DNA from: a virus
Length of the DNA stretch: 64,000 nt
Reading direction: 5' to 3' (one strand)
IMG/VR virus record: IMGVR_UViG_3300023184_000025
Coordinates: 186,001-250,000 of that record
Numbering within the stretch: the stretch's first letter is position 1; each line of letters starts with the position of its first letter. Below the pieces are notes generated by a model. It saw only the letters and a list, made by a program, of their open reading frames with translations, did not search any database and was not told the DNA's origin. This document shows positions 7,560-16,684 of this stretch, in pieces. The translations under genes and the position numbers were made by a program.

Positions 7560-8465
7560 TTAAAATGTGCCTTCTGTAGTACGAGCAAACGCACTAGTTG
7601 TAGCAGACTGAAGAACAGTCAAACTAGCTGGAGATACAACAGCCCAGTTACCAGCACCACGACGTGTGCGTTGAGCGATCAAGTTAGCAACACGGTTGAT
7701 CAGAACTGCCAATGCGGCATGCTCGTCACCAACGAATGTAGCTGTACCTGATACAGTAGCTTGGTTGTATGTGAACTCAGTAGAAGCCAGTGAGCGCAAG
7801 CTCAATAGGATCTCTTGGTCAATCTCAGCTGTAATTTCTTGTGCAAGAGCTGCCATAATTTCGGCTTCAACATCAATACCGTGCATAGCTTGTGCATCTT
7901 GAGCTGCCTCAAATGTCCAACGAGCTTGCAATTTACGTGTTTTGGCTTCAACGGCTTGTTTCAAGATCTGAACGCTGATCTGACGACCACCGTTGCCTTC
8001 AAGGGTTGATGTTGGAGCACCAGCATAACCTTGAGCGGCTGTTTGTGTTGTTGCGGCGTTATCAGCACCGCGAGCGCCTGCAGAGTATGCAACAGCAATC
8101 TTGAATGGTGATAATGCTTCTTCACCAGCAACTACAGAAGTAGCGGCTGCTGATTGGTCAGTCATTGTAGACGCATAGCGTACACGCAGAGTGTGGATTT
8201 GACCAACTGGTCCTGTCATTGGTTGTACACCAACCAACTCGTTAGCAATAACTGTTGGCATGACACGACGGATAACTGGAAGAATCACACGGTTAAGTGT
8301 GGCAATGTTACCTGCTGATGTTGAACCAGCACTTGCGTTTTCTTTCAGGTACTTACGTGTATTCTCTAGGATCACGTTCATCGAGTTGCGACGATTACCT
8401 TTTAGACCTTCGAGCAGGGCTTCTTTAGTCTCGTCCCAACGACCTTCTAATAATTCTTGTGACAT
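7560..8465 (-). CDS. 23: Major capsid protein gp23, N-terminal part ending at an in-frame TAA
   Basis: The 301-residue frame starts at an ATG with a good ribosome binding site (AAGGAGAC). It matches T4-like gp23: an N-terminal basic helix before the prohead protease cleavage region, then LPVIRRVMPTVIANELVGVQPMTGPVG, and a late stretch ending ARTTEGTF. Translation meets TAA at 7560-7562, but the same frame continues with the rest of gp23. A single G to T change in a GAA codon would create this stop. It is the last gene of the gp20-gp23 head operon and forms the hexamers of the capsid. Other genes here use TAA as a normal stop. Confidence 0.88.
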   Translation of the reverse strand: MSQELLEGRWDETKEALLEGLKGNRRNSMNVILENTRKYLKENASAGSTSAGNIATLNRVILPVIRRVMPTVIANELVGVQPMTGPVGQIHTLRVRYASTMTDQSAAATSVVAGEEALSPFKIAVAYSAGARGADNAATTQTAAQGYAGAPTSTLEGNGGRQISVQILKQAVEAKTRKLQARWTFEAAQDAQAMHGIDVEAEIMAALAQEITAEIDQEILLSLRSLASTEFTYNQATVSGTATFVGDEHAALAVLINRVANLIAQRTRRGAGNWAVVSPASLTVLQSATTSAFARTTEGTF

Positions 8466-8484
8466 TTAAGTCTCCTTAATTTTC

Positions 8485-9573
8485 TTAATTCAGTCCTGCT
8501 AAACGCTTGATATCGATAACATTGTTTTTATCTTGTTCAATTGTTCTGACTGTTTTATCACCAGTTACAACACTAACACTCTCACTAATCACCTTTTTAG
8601 CTTTTGGTGTAGAATTAGCTAGTACAGCTGGTAAGTACTTTTCGTAGGCGTTTGTCAAACGGTTAGTTTGGACGCTTTCCAGTAAGTTTTTCATGACTTC
8701 ACGCTTCTCTTCGTTTAGAGGAGAAAGCAATTCCTCCATAGTACCTTGACGTACATTGGATTCTTTGATCATTCGAACTTCACGCTCTTTGGATTCAACT
8801 AAAACTTTAGCATCCTTGGCGATTCTTGTGGCTTCCGCCAGTTGACGTTCTTTTTCTGCGATTACATTGTGCAGTTTACGCATTTCAACTTTCTCATTTA
8901 AATGAGTGTTGCTGAATTCGGCTGCATACGCTTCAAAGATTTTACGTCCAAAGTTATTCTCGCGAGCAACTTTGATATCTTCATTTAACTGTGATAGTTC
9001 AGCTTTTAGATGATGACTAACAGCTTGGCTCATCTTAGCGGCACTTTCTTTTACGAAACGTGACTTTAAGCTTTCCAATTTTGCACGAGCTTCGCGGACC
9101 AACCGAACTTTTGTTTCCACAACGTCCTGTTTATCTTTTGCAAACTCCTGGATCTCTTCTGCAAGAGCCATAACAATGAATTTTTCTAGTTTTTCTAGTC
9201 CTTCATTGTGTGCTTTACGGTCTTTACGTAGTTCGCCAATTTCTTCAGCAAGTTTAGAAACCATAAAGTTGTTGAACTTTGTGGCGCTTTCTTTCATCTT
9301 ACCTTGGAACTTAACGCGATCTTCAGCAAGACTACGCTTTTCAGCGGACACTTGCTCAAGTTCTACTTTGAGACCTTCTGTTACCATGCGATCTAGAGCT
9401 TCTACCATTACAGTCTTATCATGCTCATAGCGTTGTGCAAACTCTTCACGTAGTTCTGCACGTACCATCTCACGTGTCTCATTTAGCTTGGCTTCCCAAG
9501 CTTCAGAGATCTCGCTACGAGTTTCCTCGTTGATCAGGTCGCTATCTAATAACGGTTTAATAGCATCTAGCAT
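8485..9573 (-). CDS. 22: Prohead core scaffold protein gp22
   Basis: The 362-residue protein is almost wholly helical and charged, rich in Glu, Lys, Ala and Arg, with long heptad-like stretches (for example LAEEIGELRKDRKAHNEGLE). That is the expected form of the main internal scaffold, which is digested by the gp21 protease before packaging. Its place between the protease and gp23 matches T4 order. T4 gp22 is 269 residues, so this one is longer. GGAGAA precedes the ATG. The tail (NNVIDIKRLAGLN) may contact capsid subunits, an inference. Confidence 0.85.
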   Translation of the reverse strand: MLDAIKPLLDSDLINEETRSEISEAWEAKLNETREMVRAELREEFAQRYEHDKTVMVEALDRMVTEGLKVELEQVSAEKRSLAEDRVKFQGKMKESATKFNNFMVSKLAEEIGELRKDRKAHNEGLEKLEKFIVMALAEEIQEFAKDKQDVVETKVRLVREARAKLESLKSRFVKESAAKMSQAVSHHLKAELSQLNEDIKVARENNFGRKIFEAYAAEFSNTHLNEKVEMRKLHNVIAEKERQLAEATRIAKDAKVLVESKEREVRMIKESNVRQGTMEELLSPLNEEKREVMKNLLESVQTNRLTNAYEKYLPAVLANSTPKAKKVISESVSVVTGDKTVRTIEQDKNNVIDIKRLAGLN

Positions 9574-9583
9574 GCGATTCTCC

Positions 9584-10210
9584 TCAAATCTTGAGATCTT
9601 TGATGAGCTTAGTAATTTCGCCCTTCAAATATCTCTGTACTTTGTTGTCCTGGCCAGCGTCACGTGCTATTTCTAGCACACGATGTCCGTATTTCATATT
9701 CATCAAGCCTTCATAGATGGCTTTTGGATATGCGTTAGGCGCACTGGGTTGGGCAACCACATCTACAGTAACTATTTCAAAGTCACTGACATGTCCGTTG
9801 GCCTCGTTTACGTTTCCGGAACCGCGGCTCGAAACTCCTAATTTAACACCACTTTCCAACATAGTTTTAACTAGTTGACCCATTGGTGTTGGTAAAATTT
9901 TTAACTTTCCGAATCCGTTTGGACCATCCATCCACATAGATGTGATCATATGGCTAACTCGGTCAAGATTAATTTTAAGATCGTCTGGGTGATCTACTTC
10001 ACCCATAACAGAATAGCCATTGGTAATCTGTTCATTTAACGTGCCAACAGCACGTTCAATTTCGTTAACTGGGTACACACGTTCGTTGGCGTTTTTAACT
10101 CCGCCCTGAATGCAGATTCCTACCATGTGGAGATCCTTACCTTCACCCGAGCCTTCAACAATAATGTTGGCCTGGTTAAAGGTAAGATTTTCTCTAAGGT
10201 AAAGAGCCAT
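9584..10210 (-). CDS. 21: Prohead maturation protease gp21
   Basis: The 208-residue protein has the expected length (T4: 212). Family signatures are visible: a strand-loop GEVDHPDD with the likely catalytic His74, and GVSSRGSG (residues 125-132) with the likely catalytic Ser127 or Ser128. NGYSVMGEVDHP and SDFEIVTVDVVAQPSAP are typical neighbours. The enzyme cleaves scaffold, core proteins and the gp23 N-terminus during capsid maturation. It lies between core protein and scaffold in T4 order, with a short GGT-type ribosome binding site before the ATG. Confidence 0.92.
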   Translation of the reverse strand: MALYLRENLTFNQANIIVEGSGEGKDLHMVGICIQGGVKNANERVYPVNEIERAVGTLNEQITNGYSVMGEVDHPDDLKINLDRVSHMITSMWMDGPNGFGKLKILPTPMGQLVKTMLESGVKLGVSSRGSGNVNEANGHVSDFEIVTVDVVAQPSAPNAYPKAIYEGLMNMKYGHRVLEIARDAGQDNKVQRYLKGEITKLIKDLKI

Positions 10211-10222
10211 TACCTGTTGTCC

Positions 10223-11038
10223 TTACTTGCCAATTACTGGCTTAGTATTAACACCAGCGGCTTGGCCTAATTGTGGCTTTGTAGCTGGAGTTGGTCTTTG
10301 AGTTGATTGTGCTGGTGTGTTACCAACTTTACCAATCAAGTCTTTAGTGGCGTTTTTGTATGCGGCTGTGTCGTGATGACCACCTTCGTTAGCACCGGCA
10401 TGCACTGGCTTGGCCATTGCACCACGTGCGCCACTGTTGGCAGCTACTACACTTTTCTTGTTGTTAGCTTCTTCACTGTTGTTTGGTTTTGCAACAGCTT
10501 TTAAAGTAACAGCTTCCTGGAACATACCTTCAGTTTCAAACTCGTCATCAACAACTTCTTCGTCGCTCATGCCGTCGTCACCCATGTCGTCCATTCCGCC
10601 CATGTCATCCATGTCATCCATGTCATCACTGCCTTCGTCGTCACCCATTAGGCTTTCAAATTCGGCCATTAGTTCGTCTAGTTTGTCTTCAAGGTTAACC
10701 ACACGGTCTTCAAGATTTTCTGCAGACTCTTCGTCTTCCATGCCTTCTTCGCCGTCGTCTTCGCCTTCAAAGCTTAAACCTTCTTCTTCAACTTCAATAT
10801 CATCAATCAGATCGTCGGCTTGATCACCGCCCATGTCGGCTTCGTCAAGTTCTTCTTCTGATTCATCTAATTCTTCGCCATCGGACTCTTCGTCTTTAGC
10901 TTCTTCAAGGTCCTCTTCTTCCATCATTTCTTCATAGATGGCACGACTTTTTTCTACAACAATGTTGTGGAAAAGCTCGCGAGCTTTGTCAGTTTCGTCA
11001 TTAATGACGTATTCAATTAATTGTTCAAATTTACTCAT
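10223..11038 (-). CDS. Acidic prohead core protein (gp67/gp68-like)
   Basis: The chosen start is the ATG at 11038, which has a strong GGAGG six bases upstream; an upstream in-frame TTG at 11050 would put that site inside the gene. The product (271 residues) begins MSKFEQLIEYVINDETDKA, then has a helix (LFHNIVVEKSRAIYEEMM) followed by a very long Asp/Glu/Met-rich low-complexity stretch (for example DDMDDMGGMDDMGDDG) and a basic, Ala/Pro/Gln-rich tail. Such acidic proteins sit in the prohead core and are removed by the protease. The location between protease and portal equals that of T4 gp67/gp68. Confidence 0.75.
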   Translation of the reverse strand: MSKFEQLIEYVINDETDKARELFHNIVVEKSRAIYEEMMEEEDLEEAKDEESDGEELDESEEELDEADMGGDQADDLIDDIEVEEEGLSFEGEDDGEEGMEDEESAENLEDRVVNLEDKLDELMAEFESLMGDDEGSDDMDDMDDMGGMDDMGDDGMSDEEVVDDEFETEGMFQEAVTLKAVAKPNNSEEANNKKSVVAANSGARGAMAKPVHAGANEGGHHDTAAYKNATKDLIGKVGNTPAQSTQRPTPATKPQLGQAAGVNTKPVIGK

Positions 11039-11150
11039 AAGATCCTCCAATGTAAATGGCTCTGTGCTTTATTTAAGACAGATGCAATAAACTGGGCAGT
11101 TATATAGTAAATTTTTGCACTTTTTGACAGAAATATTAAAATTTTGTCAA

Positions 11151-11369
11151 TTATGCCATTGGTTGCGCCGGAGGGGCATATTGTTGCTGAACTTTTTTAA
11201 GTTTTTCTTTGAACTCATAGGTACGAACATCGTTCATACGTCGAAGCTTATTAATCTGTCGTAGAGTTAACTTAGTCTTGCGAAGGTCTCCTAATTTGGG
11301 TTGGGAGTTGTCTTGTGCAAGGTCTTGATAAGCGTCTGGGCTACGTTGATAAACTTCATTTAATATCAT
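11151..11369 (-). CDS. Small conserved head-cluster protein
   Basis: The 72-residue protein is basic and helical, with KTKLTLRQINKLRRMNDVR in the middle and a Gln/Pro-rich tail. It occupies the position of T4 gp67 between portal and core protein genes, but is positively charged, unlike T4 gp67, so that identity is uncertain. It starts nine bases after the portal stop, and a GATAAATA sequence lies directly before it. A role in prohead assembly is inferred from position only. Confidence 0.55.
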   Translation of the reverse strand: MILNEVYQRSPDAYQDLAQDNSQPKLGDLRKTKLTLRQINKLRRMNDVRTYEFKEKLKKVQQQYAPPAQPMA

Positions 11370-11377
11370 AATGATAT

Positions 11378-13147
11378 TTATCCTGCTGGTGTAGGACCAG
11401 GTGGTGTGATACCTGCGGCAGGCTGAGATCCAGGGGCCAGGCCAGCTTCTGCACCAAGATCTGGAGTTGCTTGCGCATCAGCCATTTCTTCACCGGTTTG
11501 AATATCAGTTTCAAAATCAGCTGGTGTAACGCCCACACTACGTAGATCCTGACCAGTTGAGCCCGGAGCATCAGGTTGTGCTCGCTCTTGATGCCAGAGT
11601 TCTTCATTTTCTGCAATTTCTTCTTCGGACAAGCCAAGGTAACGTTTTAATAAGAAACGTTTTGCTAGATAAGGAACTTGTTCTAATGCACCAAACGTGC
11701 TGACTCTTGTGGTATCTAATTCAGCTTCGCGGTAACTGGCAAAGTTCTGTGGCGGATTAAACTCAATACTGAATAGCCCTGAGTCAATATTAAATCCTCT
11801 CCAACGCATGAACATTTTGAATTCATCGTCAAGTTTTTCTACAACTAAACGCTGTAGTCGTTCACAGTACTGGTTAAAACGGTATTCTTGTATGAGCGCA
11901 GTACCCACACGACCATCATTCATTGGACGGTCGCTGTCGTCAGGACCAGTGGGTAAGTAACTGCTGGGCACACGCAACCCACGACACATCTTGTTGTTAA
12001 AATACTTTAAATCGTCAATTTCGCCAAGATTTGAACCACCAGGTAATGTATCTACGCTACTGCCACGACCGTCTGCTGTTTGTGGAAAGAAGTAATCTTC
12101 GTTGATACTCAACGGGTTATAGCTCGAATCCATGACATTTTGTCCGCCACCGGTATGACTAGGAATTCTACGTTGGTGAATTTCGTTTTTAACTCGTTCA
12201 ACAAAGGCCATAGCCATGTGACTTGGCATGTTACCCACATCAATTTTAAAAATTCTACGTTCTGGTGCACGACTCACACGATAGATCAGCACTGAATCTT
12301 CTAGCAGTTCTTTTTGCTTGAACACACGGAAAATTGTTTCCAGTACACTCATACCAAACGGCCAATAAAAGTCTAGGCCTTCACTTAAACTCAGGTGTAC
12401 TACATGTTTTGCATCAATAACTGTTTCGTTCATTGCGGCACTAAATCTATTACCGCCCGACCCGCCCGCACCAGCATTGGGTGCTGAATAGTTGTAAGGT
12501 GCTGTGTATCCAGTTGACGGTGGATTACTCTGAAAATCTGTTGTGGTTTTAACTGCTATTGAAAGATTTTGAAAGTTGGGATTGATGTCGCGAATTACAT
12601 ACTGTTCGGGTCGTTTGCCTTCGCTTTCGTTCACAATCACACGAGCCACTTTGGTCATGTCTACCCAGTACATTTCAAATGTTTCTGGATCGCGCACAAA
12701 CACTTGATCTCCGTATTTTAATGTGTTACGGAAAATACGGAACATGCGCTGATCTAACTTATTGAGCTTGACCCATTGCTGAAGCTGTTGCTTGATAATA
12801 CTAATTTCATTGTCTGTGGGAGTTTCGTTGTACTGTACTTCAAAAGGAGTTGAGTTGTTTTCGTTCTTTTGAGTAGAAAATTCTGCCAGAATATCAAGAC
12901 AAGCATTGATTTCACTGTCACTGTCCATGTTTTCGTATTGGTTATAACGCTCAACACGATTTGGATGGCCAGTGTAGACTTCTGGTAATCTGCTGGCATA
13001 GTTTCTATAAACAATGTCAGCATGTCCTTTCATGGGATCTTGACCATTGTTACGACCGTAGCCAGGAAGTCCATCTGAACCTTTTCCTGATAGAGGACTT
13101 AGTTCACCATTTGAGTTAGCAACTTTAAAATATTTTTTCCAAGACAT
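11378..13147 (-). CDS. 20: Portal vertex protein gp20
   Basis: The 589-residue protein begins MSWKKYFKVANSNGELS and has typical gp20 patterns: NRVERYNQYENMDSDSEINA near the start, VHLSLSEGLDFYWPFGMS, and the conserved C-terminal block from PMNDGRVGTALIQ through the NPPQNFASYRE part. Twelve copies form the portal ring through which DNA is packaged and to which the tail joins. The length is close to T4 (524) with an added Ala/Pro/Gly-rich C-terminal tail. A GGTAAATA late-type motif lies eight bases before the ATG. Confidence 0.93.
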   Translation of the reverse strand: MSWKKYFKVANSNGELSPLSGKGSDGLPGYGRNNGQDPMKGHADIVYRNYASRLPEVYTGHPNRVERYNQYENMDSDSEINACLDILAEFSTQKNENNSTPFEVQYNETPTDNEISIIKQQLQQWVKLNKLDQRMFRIFRNTLKYGDQVFVRDPETFEMYWVDMTKVARVIVNESEGKRPEQYVIRDINPNFQNLSIAVKTTTDFQSNPPSTGYTAPYNYSAPNAGAGGSGGNRFSAAMNETVIDAKHVVHLSLSEGLDFYWPFGMSVLETIFRVFKQKELLEDSVLIYRVSRAPERRIFKIDVGNMPSHMAMAFVERVKNEIHQRRIPSHTGGGQNVMDSSYNPLSINEDYFFPQTADGRGSSVDTLPGGSNLGEIDDLKYFNNKMCRGLRVPSSYLPTGPDDSDRPMNDGRVGTALIQEYRFNQYCERLQRLVVEKLDDEFKMFMRWRGFNIDSGLFSIEFNPPQNFASYREAELDTTRVSTFGALEQVPYLAKRFLLKRYLGLSEEEIAENEELWHQERAQPDAPGSTGQDLRSVGVTPADFETDIQTGEEMADAQATPDLGAEAGLAPGSQPAAGITPPGPTPAG

Positions 13148-13154
13148 AGTGTTA

Positions 13155-13162
13155 TATTTACC
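13155..13162 (-). promoter_or_regulatory. Late-promoter-like motif before gp20 (GGTAAATA)
   Basis: GGTAAATA on the minus strand matches six of eight bases of the T4 late consensus. It ends eight bases before the gp20 start codon at 13147. If used, the transcript would begin about at the start codon, so leaderless or near-leaderless translation would be implied. It could also be a chance AT-rich spacer. Confidence 0.35.
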
Positions 13163-13163
13163 G

Positions 13164-16100
13164 TTAGTTTTGACTTACTTGAAGTATTTTACTACTGATA
13201 TTAACATTGTCTCGTTGAGCCTGTACCATTTCTTGGATGGCACCAATCAACTCAGGTGTCACTGCATTGCCTTGAGTAGACTGTTGGGTGAACATTTCTT
13301 TAAAAGAATTTGTAAACTTTTCTAGTATTCCTGTAACTTTATCTTCTGTGGCAGTCTGTGTATTTTCCTGCAGACCTTTGACTAGTTCTGTGATTACTTT
13401 TGAATTTTCATCAAATAAGTTTTGCTTGCCAACTTCGCCTGTTTGCCAATCTCCAGTGCCCCAGCCTGTTCTAATCTGTTGCCGTTTGACATAATCTTCA
13501 GCTAACACTTCCATTCTAGACAACGGGTCTTCAATACTGCCGCCGGCCATTTTTCCAGCCTTGATTGCGGCACTATCCTGTTGTCTAATCATTTCTCTGA
13601 TTAGATCGTACTGGCCTCTCAGTGCTTTTGATTCTTCGGTTTGTGGGCCGTTTAGTCCTTGCACACCAATGTCGTTTTGTGCTGAAAATACTTTTCCTTC
13701 CGGTGTTGCCAACATGGCCCGCATGAAATCGCCAGGTTCCATTTTGCCATAGTTGAACTGTTTTTTCATCTCTGGCATGGCAGCAAACATTTCGTCTACT
13801 GCCATACTGAGCTTATCAGCAACACTTCCTAATTCAATAGCAAGGCCACCGCTTTGCTTGTCTACAGTCATTCCGGGGATTAATGTTCTAAATGCATCTC
13901 CGTATGTTTCGACTAATTGTTGTATGCTAGGCGGTTCAAATTTAACTGGTTCAATTGACAACGACTTGGACATGTCCCTGATTGCACTGGTAATTTGATC
14001 ACCAATGGTGTTTCTGTCAGGTGCCAGTGATGTAGTCATTTCATCAACAATATTAGATATGTCAATGCTGTCTGATTTTGACGGGTTCAAAGTTTTGAAC
14101 ATGTCTTTGTATGCTTCAATCAACTGCTGTCTATCCGGCTTGTCAAATTTAACTGGTATGCTCTTACCATCTGACATTGGAATAACTGCTTCTGTGCCGT
14201 GCAATGTTGCAGGATATCCTTTTGTTGGTCCTGAAAATACACCACCATCTGCCGCAGATACAATTTTTCCAGTTTTAAATCCTTCAACTCTGCTGATGGC
14301 TTCTAGCATCTGTTGACGCTGACCTGAATCAAGTTGATTTAATATAGTACTAGGATCAACGCCAACTGCACCCGCTACAGATTTAATATAAGCCGCTGTG
14401 TTGTTTTCATTGGGAGGTGCATATCTGCTAAGGGCATCAGTAATGCTTAAATTAGCATATTTTGATTTTAATCCAAACAGCAACTCTTCTTTGGCTTTGG
14501 TTCCATCGGCTAGTGTTGGAAATACTGCAAAGCGTCCGTCAGACCCAACTGCGCCAAACGACCGTGCAAATGCACCCATTTCTAGGTTGCCAGGATTATT
14601 GTTTCTCCAGTTACGTACACCTTCTCTGCGTTGCTTTTCGTCGTCTGTGGCTTGTACTTCTGTGAATCCTGGACCTGATCCTGTTACTGCTTTAATAGGT
14701 TTGTCTGTAGTAGCTTTGCCACCCATTGATCTGGTTTCAGGTCCGGTGCCTCCGCCAGGCTTACCTTGTGCCCCTGGCCCTACTGGTTCTCCACCACTAT
14801 AACCACTGCCGCGGCCTGCACCGGCGGTGCTAGTTCCTGGAGGACCAGCAGGTGCTGCCTGACCACCGCCTAAATATTTCTTAGTACCGGCATCGCCACG
14901 CCCAGTTTTTTCTAGTTCTGCAGTATCTGATGCAACACGTTCTTCTTTGGCTGCTCCGGCAATGCCTTTAATACGTGAACCTACGCTTTTAACCCCAACC
15001 AAACTAACTACATCACCCAGTGCATCGCCAAGATTTTCAATTGCTTTTGCAGTGGCAATACTAGCTTTTTCTGTTAGTTTGGCTTTTTCCCAATTGGCAT
15101 CGTCTTGCTTTGCAACTAGTTCTGCTCGTGATTTTTGATCAGCTAACAATTTGTCAGGATTCACTGCTAGGTCCGCCGCGGACACCGCGGTATCAGCCGC
15201 TGTTCGTCCAGGTCCTGCGCCGTCAGATGCACCACCAGCACCACCAGCAATTCCCGGAATTTCTATTCCTGTGGTCTTAGAAACAAATTTTAAGAATTCA
15301 TTTAATGAAGTTGTAAATCCAGAAATAGCAGTGGCCGCTGCCGGCATCAGTGTGAAGCCTAGATTTTGAATCTGCCGACTCATCTGCTCCATGTTTTTCT
15401 GAGCTTCAACTGTTTTGTTAGTTAACTCGTCTTGTCCAGCAACCTGTGCATCCTGCGCTTTTTTAGCTTTTAATACACCGTCAGCCATTGTGGCATTGTT
15501 TAGGTCACTGAGTTCTGAATATTTTAAGAACGTGCCTGTGCCGTCACCTAATGCCTTGGAATAATCTCGCTGAGTTTGAACGTTGTCTCGTGTGGCATTC
15601 TGTAACTCTTGTATAGCTTGATCTCTAGTGATTTCCCCAGCTTTTAGTCGTTCAATGATATCTGGCAGTTGACCTGCGGTGCTGTTAAATCCTTTTATTG
15701 CGGCATCGCTATTTGTCATGCCCGTTGATTGGTCACGAATTGCCTGCCCTAGTTCAGGAGCAATTTTACTAATCTGAGTTTGGAAGTCTAACAGTTCTTT
15801 GGCAGCGTCTTCTTGACCATTGGCCACCATTTCGTCATACTGAGCACGGAATCTACCTTCGCTGAGTGCCGCATCCTGTTGAGCTTGAATTTCTTTTCTG
15901 CTCATGCCAGTTAACTTGGTCAACTGATCTAGTTCTTTGGCGTATTCTACAGCACCTTGTGATAGTTGCTTTTGTGTCTTGTTCTGTGCTAGACCAAGTC
16001 GTGTTTGCTGTGCAACATAAGCAGCCGATGCTTCGCCTATTGTATCTGCACTAAAACCAATTCTACGTAGTTCGTCGCCGGCTTTGCTGTCAACAATACC

Positions 16101-16652
16101 ACCAACAATCTTGCTAAATTCATCAGCACCATCAGCAGTTAGCCCACGGAATCTGGCTAAGGAAGCTGAATTTTCTTTGATTGATTTTTGGAAGCCGTTT
16201 AGGCTCATGCCAGAACGTAGGAACTGCTCCTGAACGCCGGACATGCCTTTGGCAGTTACTGCACCTACGTCACTTAAATCTTGGAATGTTTGAGTAGTTT
16301 TCTGTAACTGCTCAATGACAAATTTTGTACTTTCAGCGGTGACTTTTACAGCCGCGCTCATTGCTTCGCCAGCAAACGGTATGGCTTTGGCCATACCTCC
16401 CAGTGCATTACTAACCGAATCAATTAAGGGATTTAACTGTGTAAATCCTTTTGATCCATCTCCTATATCAGCGGTGAATCGGCCCAGTGATTTGGTTACT
16501 TCTTTTGAACCTTCTTTCAGCGCCAATTTAAATTGATCTAAATTTTTACTAGATCCGTTTAGAGCCGTGTTTAATTTTTTCAACTCTTCATCGGTGAGCT
16601 GGGCACCAGATCTAAGTTTGTCAAAGAGGGCTTGTAATTCTTGTTCGTCCAT
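13164..16652 (-). CDS. Tail tape-measure-like protein with embedded lytic transglycosylase-like domain
   Basis: The 1162-residue protein starts MDEQELQALFDKLRSGAQLT and is mostly helical, with hydrophobic Ala/Gly-rich stretches in the first 120 residues and long amphipathic helices, as in tail tape measures. A Gly/Ala/Pro/Thr-rich linker lies around residues 580-660. Residues about 680-795 hold a separate domain starting RNWRNNNPGNLE, with DGRFAVFPTLADG, LSRYAPPNENNTAAYI and a closing helix; this matches phage virion-associated transglycosylase-like domains that act on cell wall murein. T4 gp29 has 590 residues and lacks this. The start has no clear ribosome binding site, and a CATAAATA motif lies about 25 bases upstream. 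Confidence 0.75.
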   Translation of the reverse strand: MDEQELQALFDKLRSGAQLTDEELKKLNTALNGSSKNLDQFKLALKEGSKEVTKSLGRFTADIGDGSKGFTQLNPLIDSVSNALGGMAKAIPFAGEAMSAAVKVTAESTKFVIEQLQKTTQTFQDLSDVGAVTAKGMSGVQEQFLRSGMSLNGFQKSIKENSASLARFRGLTADGADEFSKIVGGIVDSKAGDELRRIGFSADTIGEASAAYVAQQTRLGLAQNKTQKQLSQGAVEYAKELDQLTKLTGMSRKEIQAQQDAALSEGRFRAQYDEMVANGQEDAAKELLDFQTQISKIAPELGQAIRDQSTGMTNSDAAIKGFNSTAGQLPDIIERLKAGEITRDQAIQELQNATRDNVQTQRDYSKALGDGTGTFLKYSELSDLNNATMADGVLKAKKAQDAQVAGQDELTNKTVEAQKNMEQMSRQIQNLGFTLMPAAATAISGFTTSLNEFLKFVSKTTGIEIPGIAGGAGGASDGAGPGRTAADTAVSAADLAVNPDKLLADQKSRAELVAKQDDANWEKAKLTEKASIATAKAIENLGDALGDVVSLVGVKSVGSRIKGIAGAAKEERVASDTAELEKTGRGDAGTKKYLGGGQAAPAGPPGTSTAGAGRGSGYSGGEPVGPGAQGKPGGGTGPETRSMGGKATTDKPIKAVTGSGPGFTEVQATDDEKQRREGVRNWRNNNPGNLEMGAFARSFGAVGSDGRFAVFPTLADGTKAKEELLFGLKSKYANLSITDALSRYAPPNENNTAAYIKSVAGAVGVDPSTILNQLDSGQRQQMLEAISRVEGFKTGKIVSAADGGVFSGPTKGYPATLHGTEAVIPMSDGKSIPVKFDKPDRQQLIEAYKDMFKTLNPSKSDSIDISNIVDEMTTSLAPDRNTIGDQITSAIRDMSKSLSIEPVKFEPPSIQQLVETYGDAFRTLIPGMTVDKQSGGLAIELGSVADKLSMAVDEMFAAMPEMKKQFNYGKMEPGDFMRAMLATPEGKVFSAQNDIGVQGLNGPQTEESKALRGQYDLIREMIRQQDSAAIKAGKMAGGSIEDPLSRMEVLAEDYVKRQQIRTGWGTGDWQTGEVGKQNLFDENSKVITELVKGLQENTQTATEDKVTGILEKFTNSFKEMFTQQSTQGNAVTPELIGAIQEMVQAQRDNVNISSKILQVSQN

Positions 16653-16662
16653 AATGTAGGTG

Positions 16663-16684
16663 TATAAGTACTGATATATTTATG
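16663..16684. promoter_or_regulatory. Divergent late promoters for the tape-measure gene (-) and gp26 (+)
   Basis: The minus strand has CATAAATA (16677-16684), 25 bases before the tape-measure start at 16652. The plus strand has TATAAGTA (16663-16670), 24 bases before gp26 at 16695. Each matches seven of eight bases of the T4 late consensus. Their close back-to-back arrangement would let one region drive two late operons. Confidence 0.45.

Noticed and set aside
7560-7562. Change of genetic code (TAA read as an amino acid) to explain the gp23 stop
   Set aside because: Many genes in the window end in TAA with the next gene starting at once, so TAA works as a stop here; no other gene was seen broken by TAA.
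10410-10823. Ser-rich 137-residue plus-strand frame opposite the acidic core protein
   Set aside because: It is the complement of Asp/Glu-rich codons; no start site, and the minus-strand gene has a clear place and ribosome binding site.
11375-11382. GATAAATA as late promoter of the small head gene
   Set aside because: It ends only five bases before the ATG and includes the stop codon of gp20; likely chance, so not listed as a feature.
14398-14802. 134-residue plus-strand frame in the tape-measure gene
   Set aside because: Shadow of the Gly/Ala/Pro/Thr linker region on the other strand; no promoter, ribosome site or known pattern.
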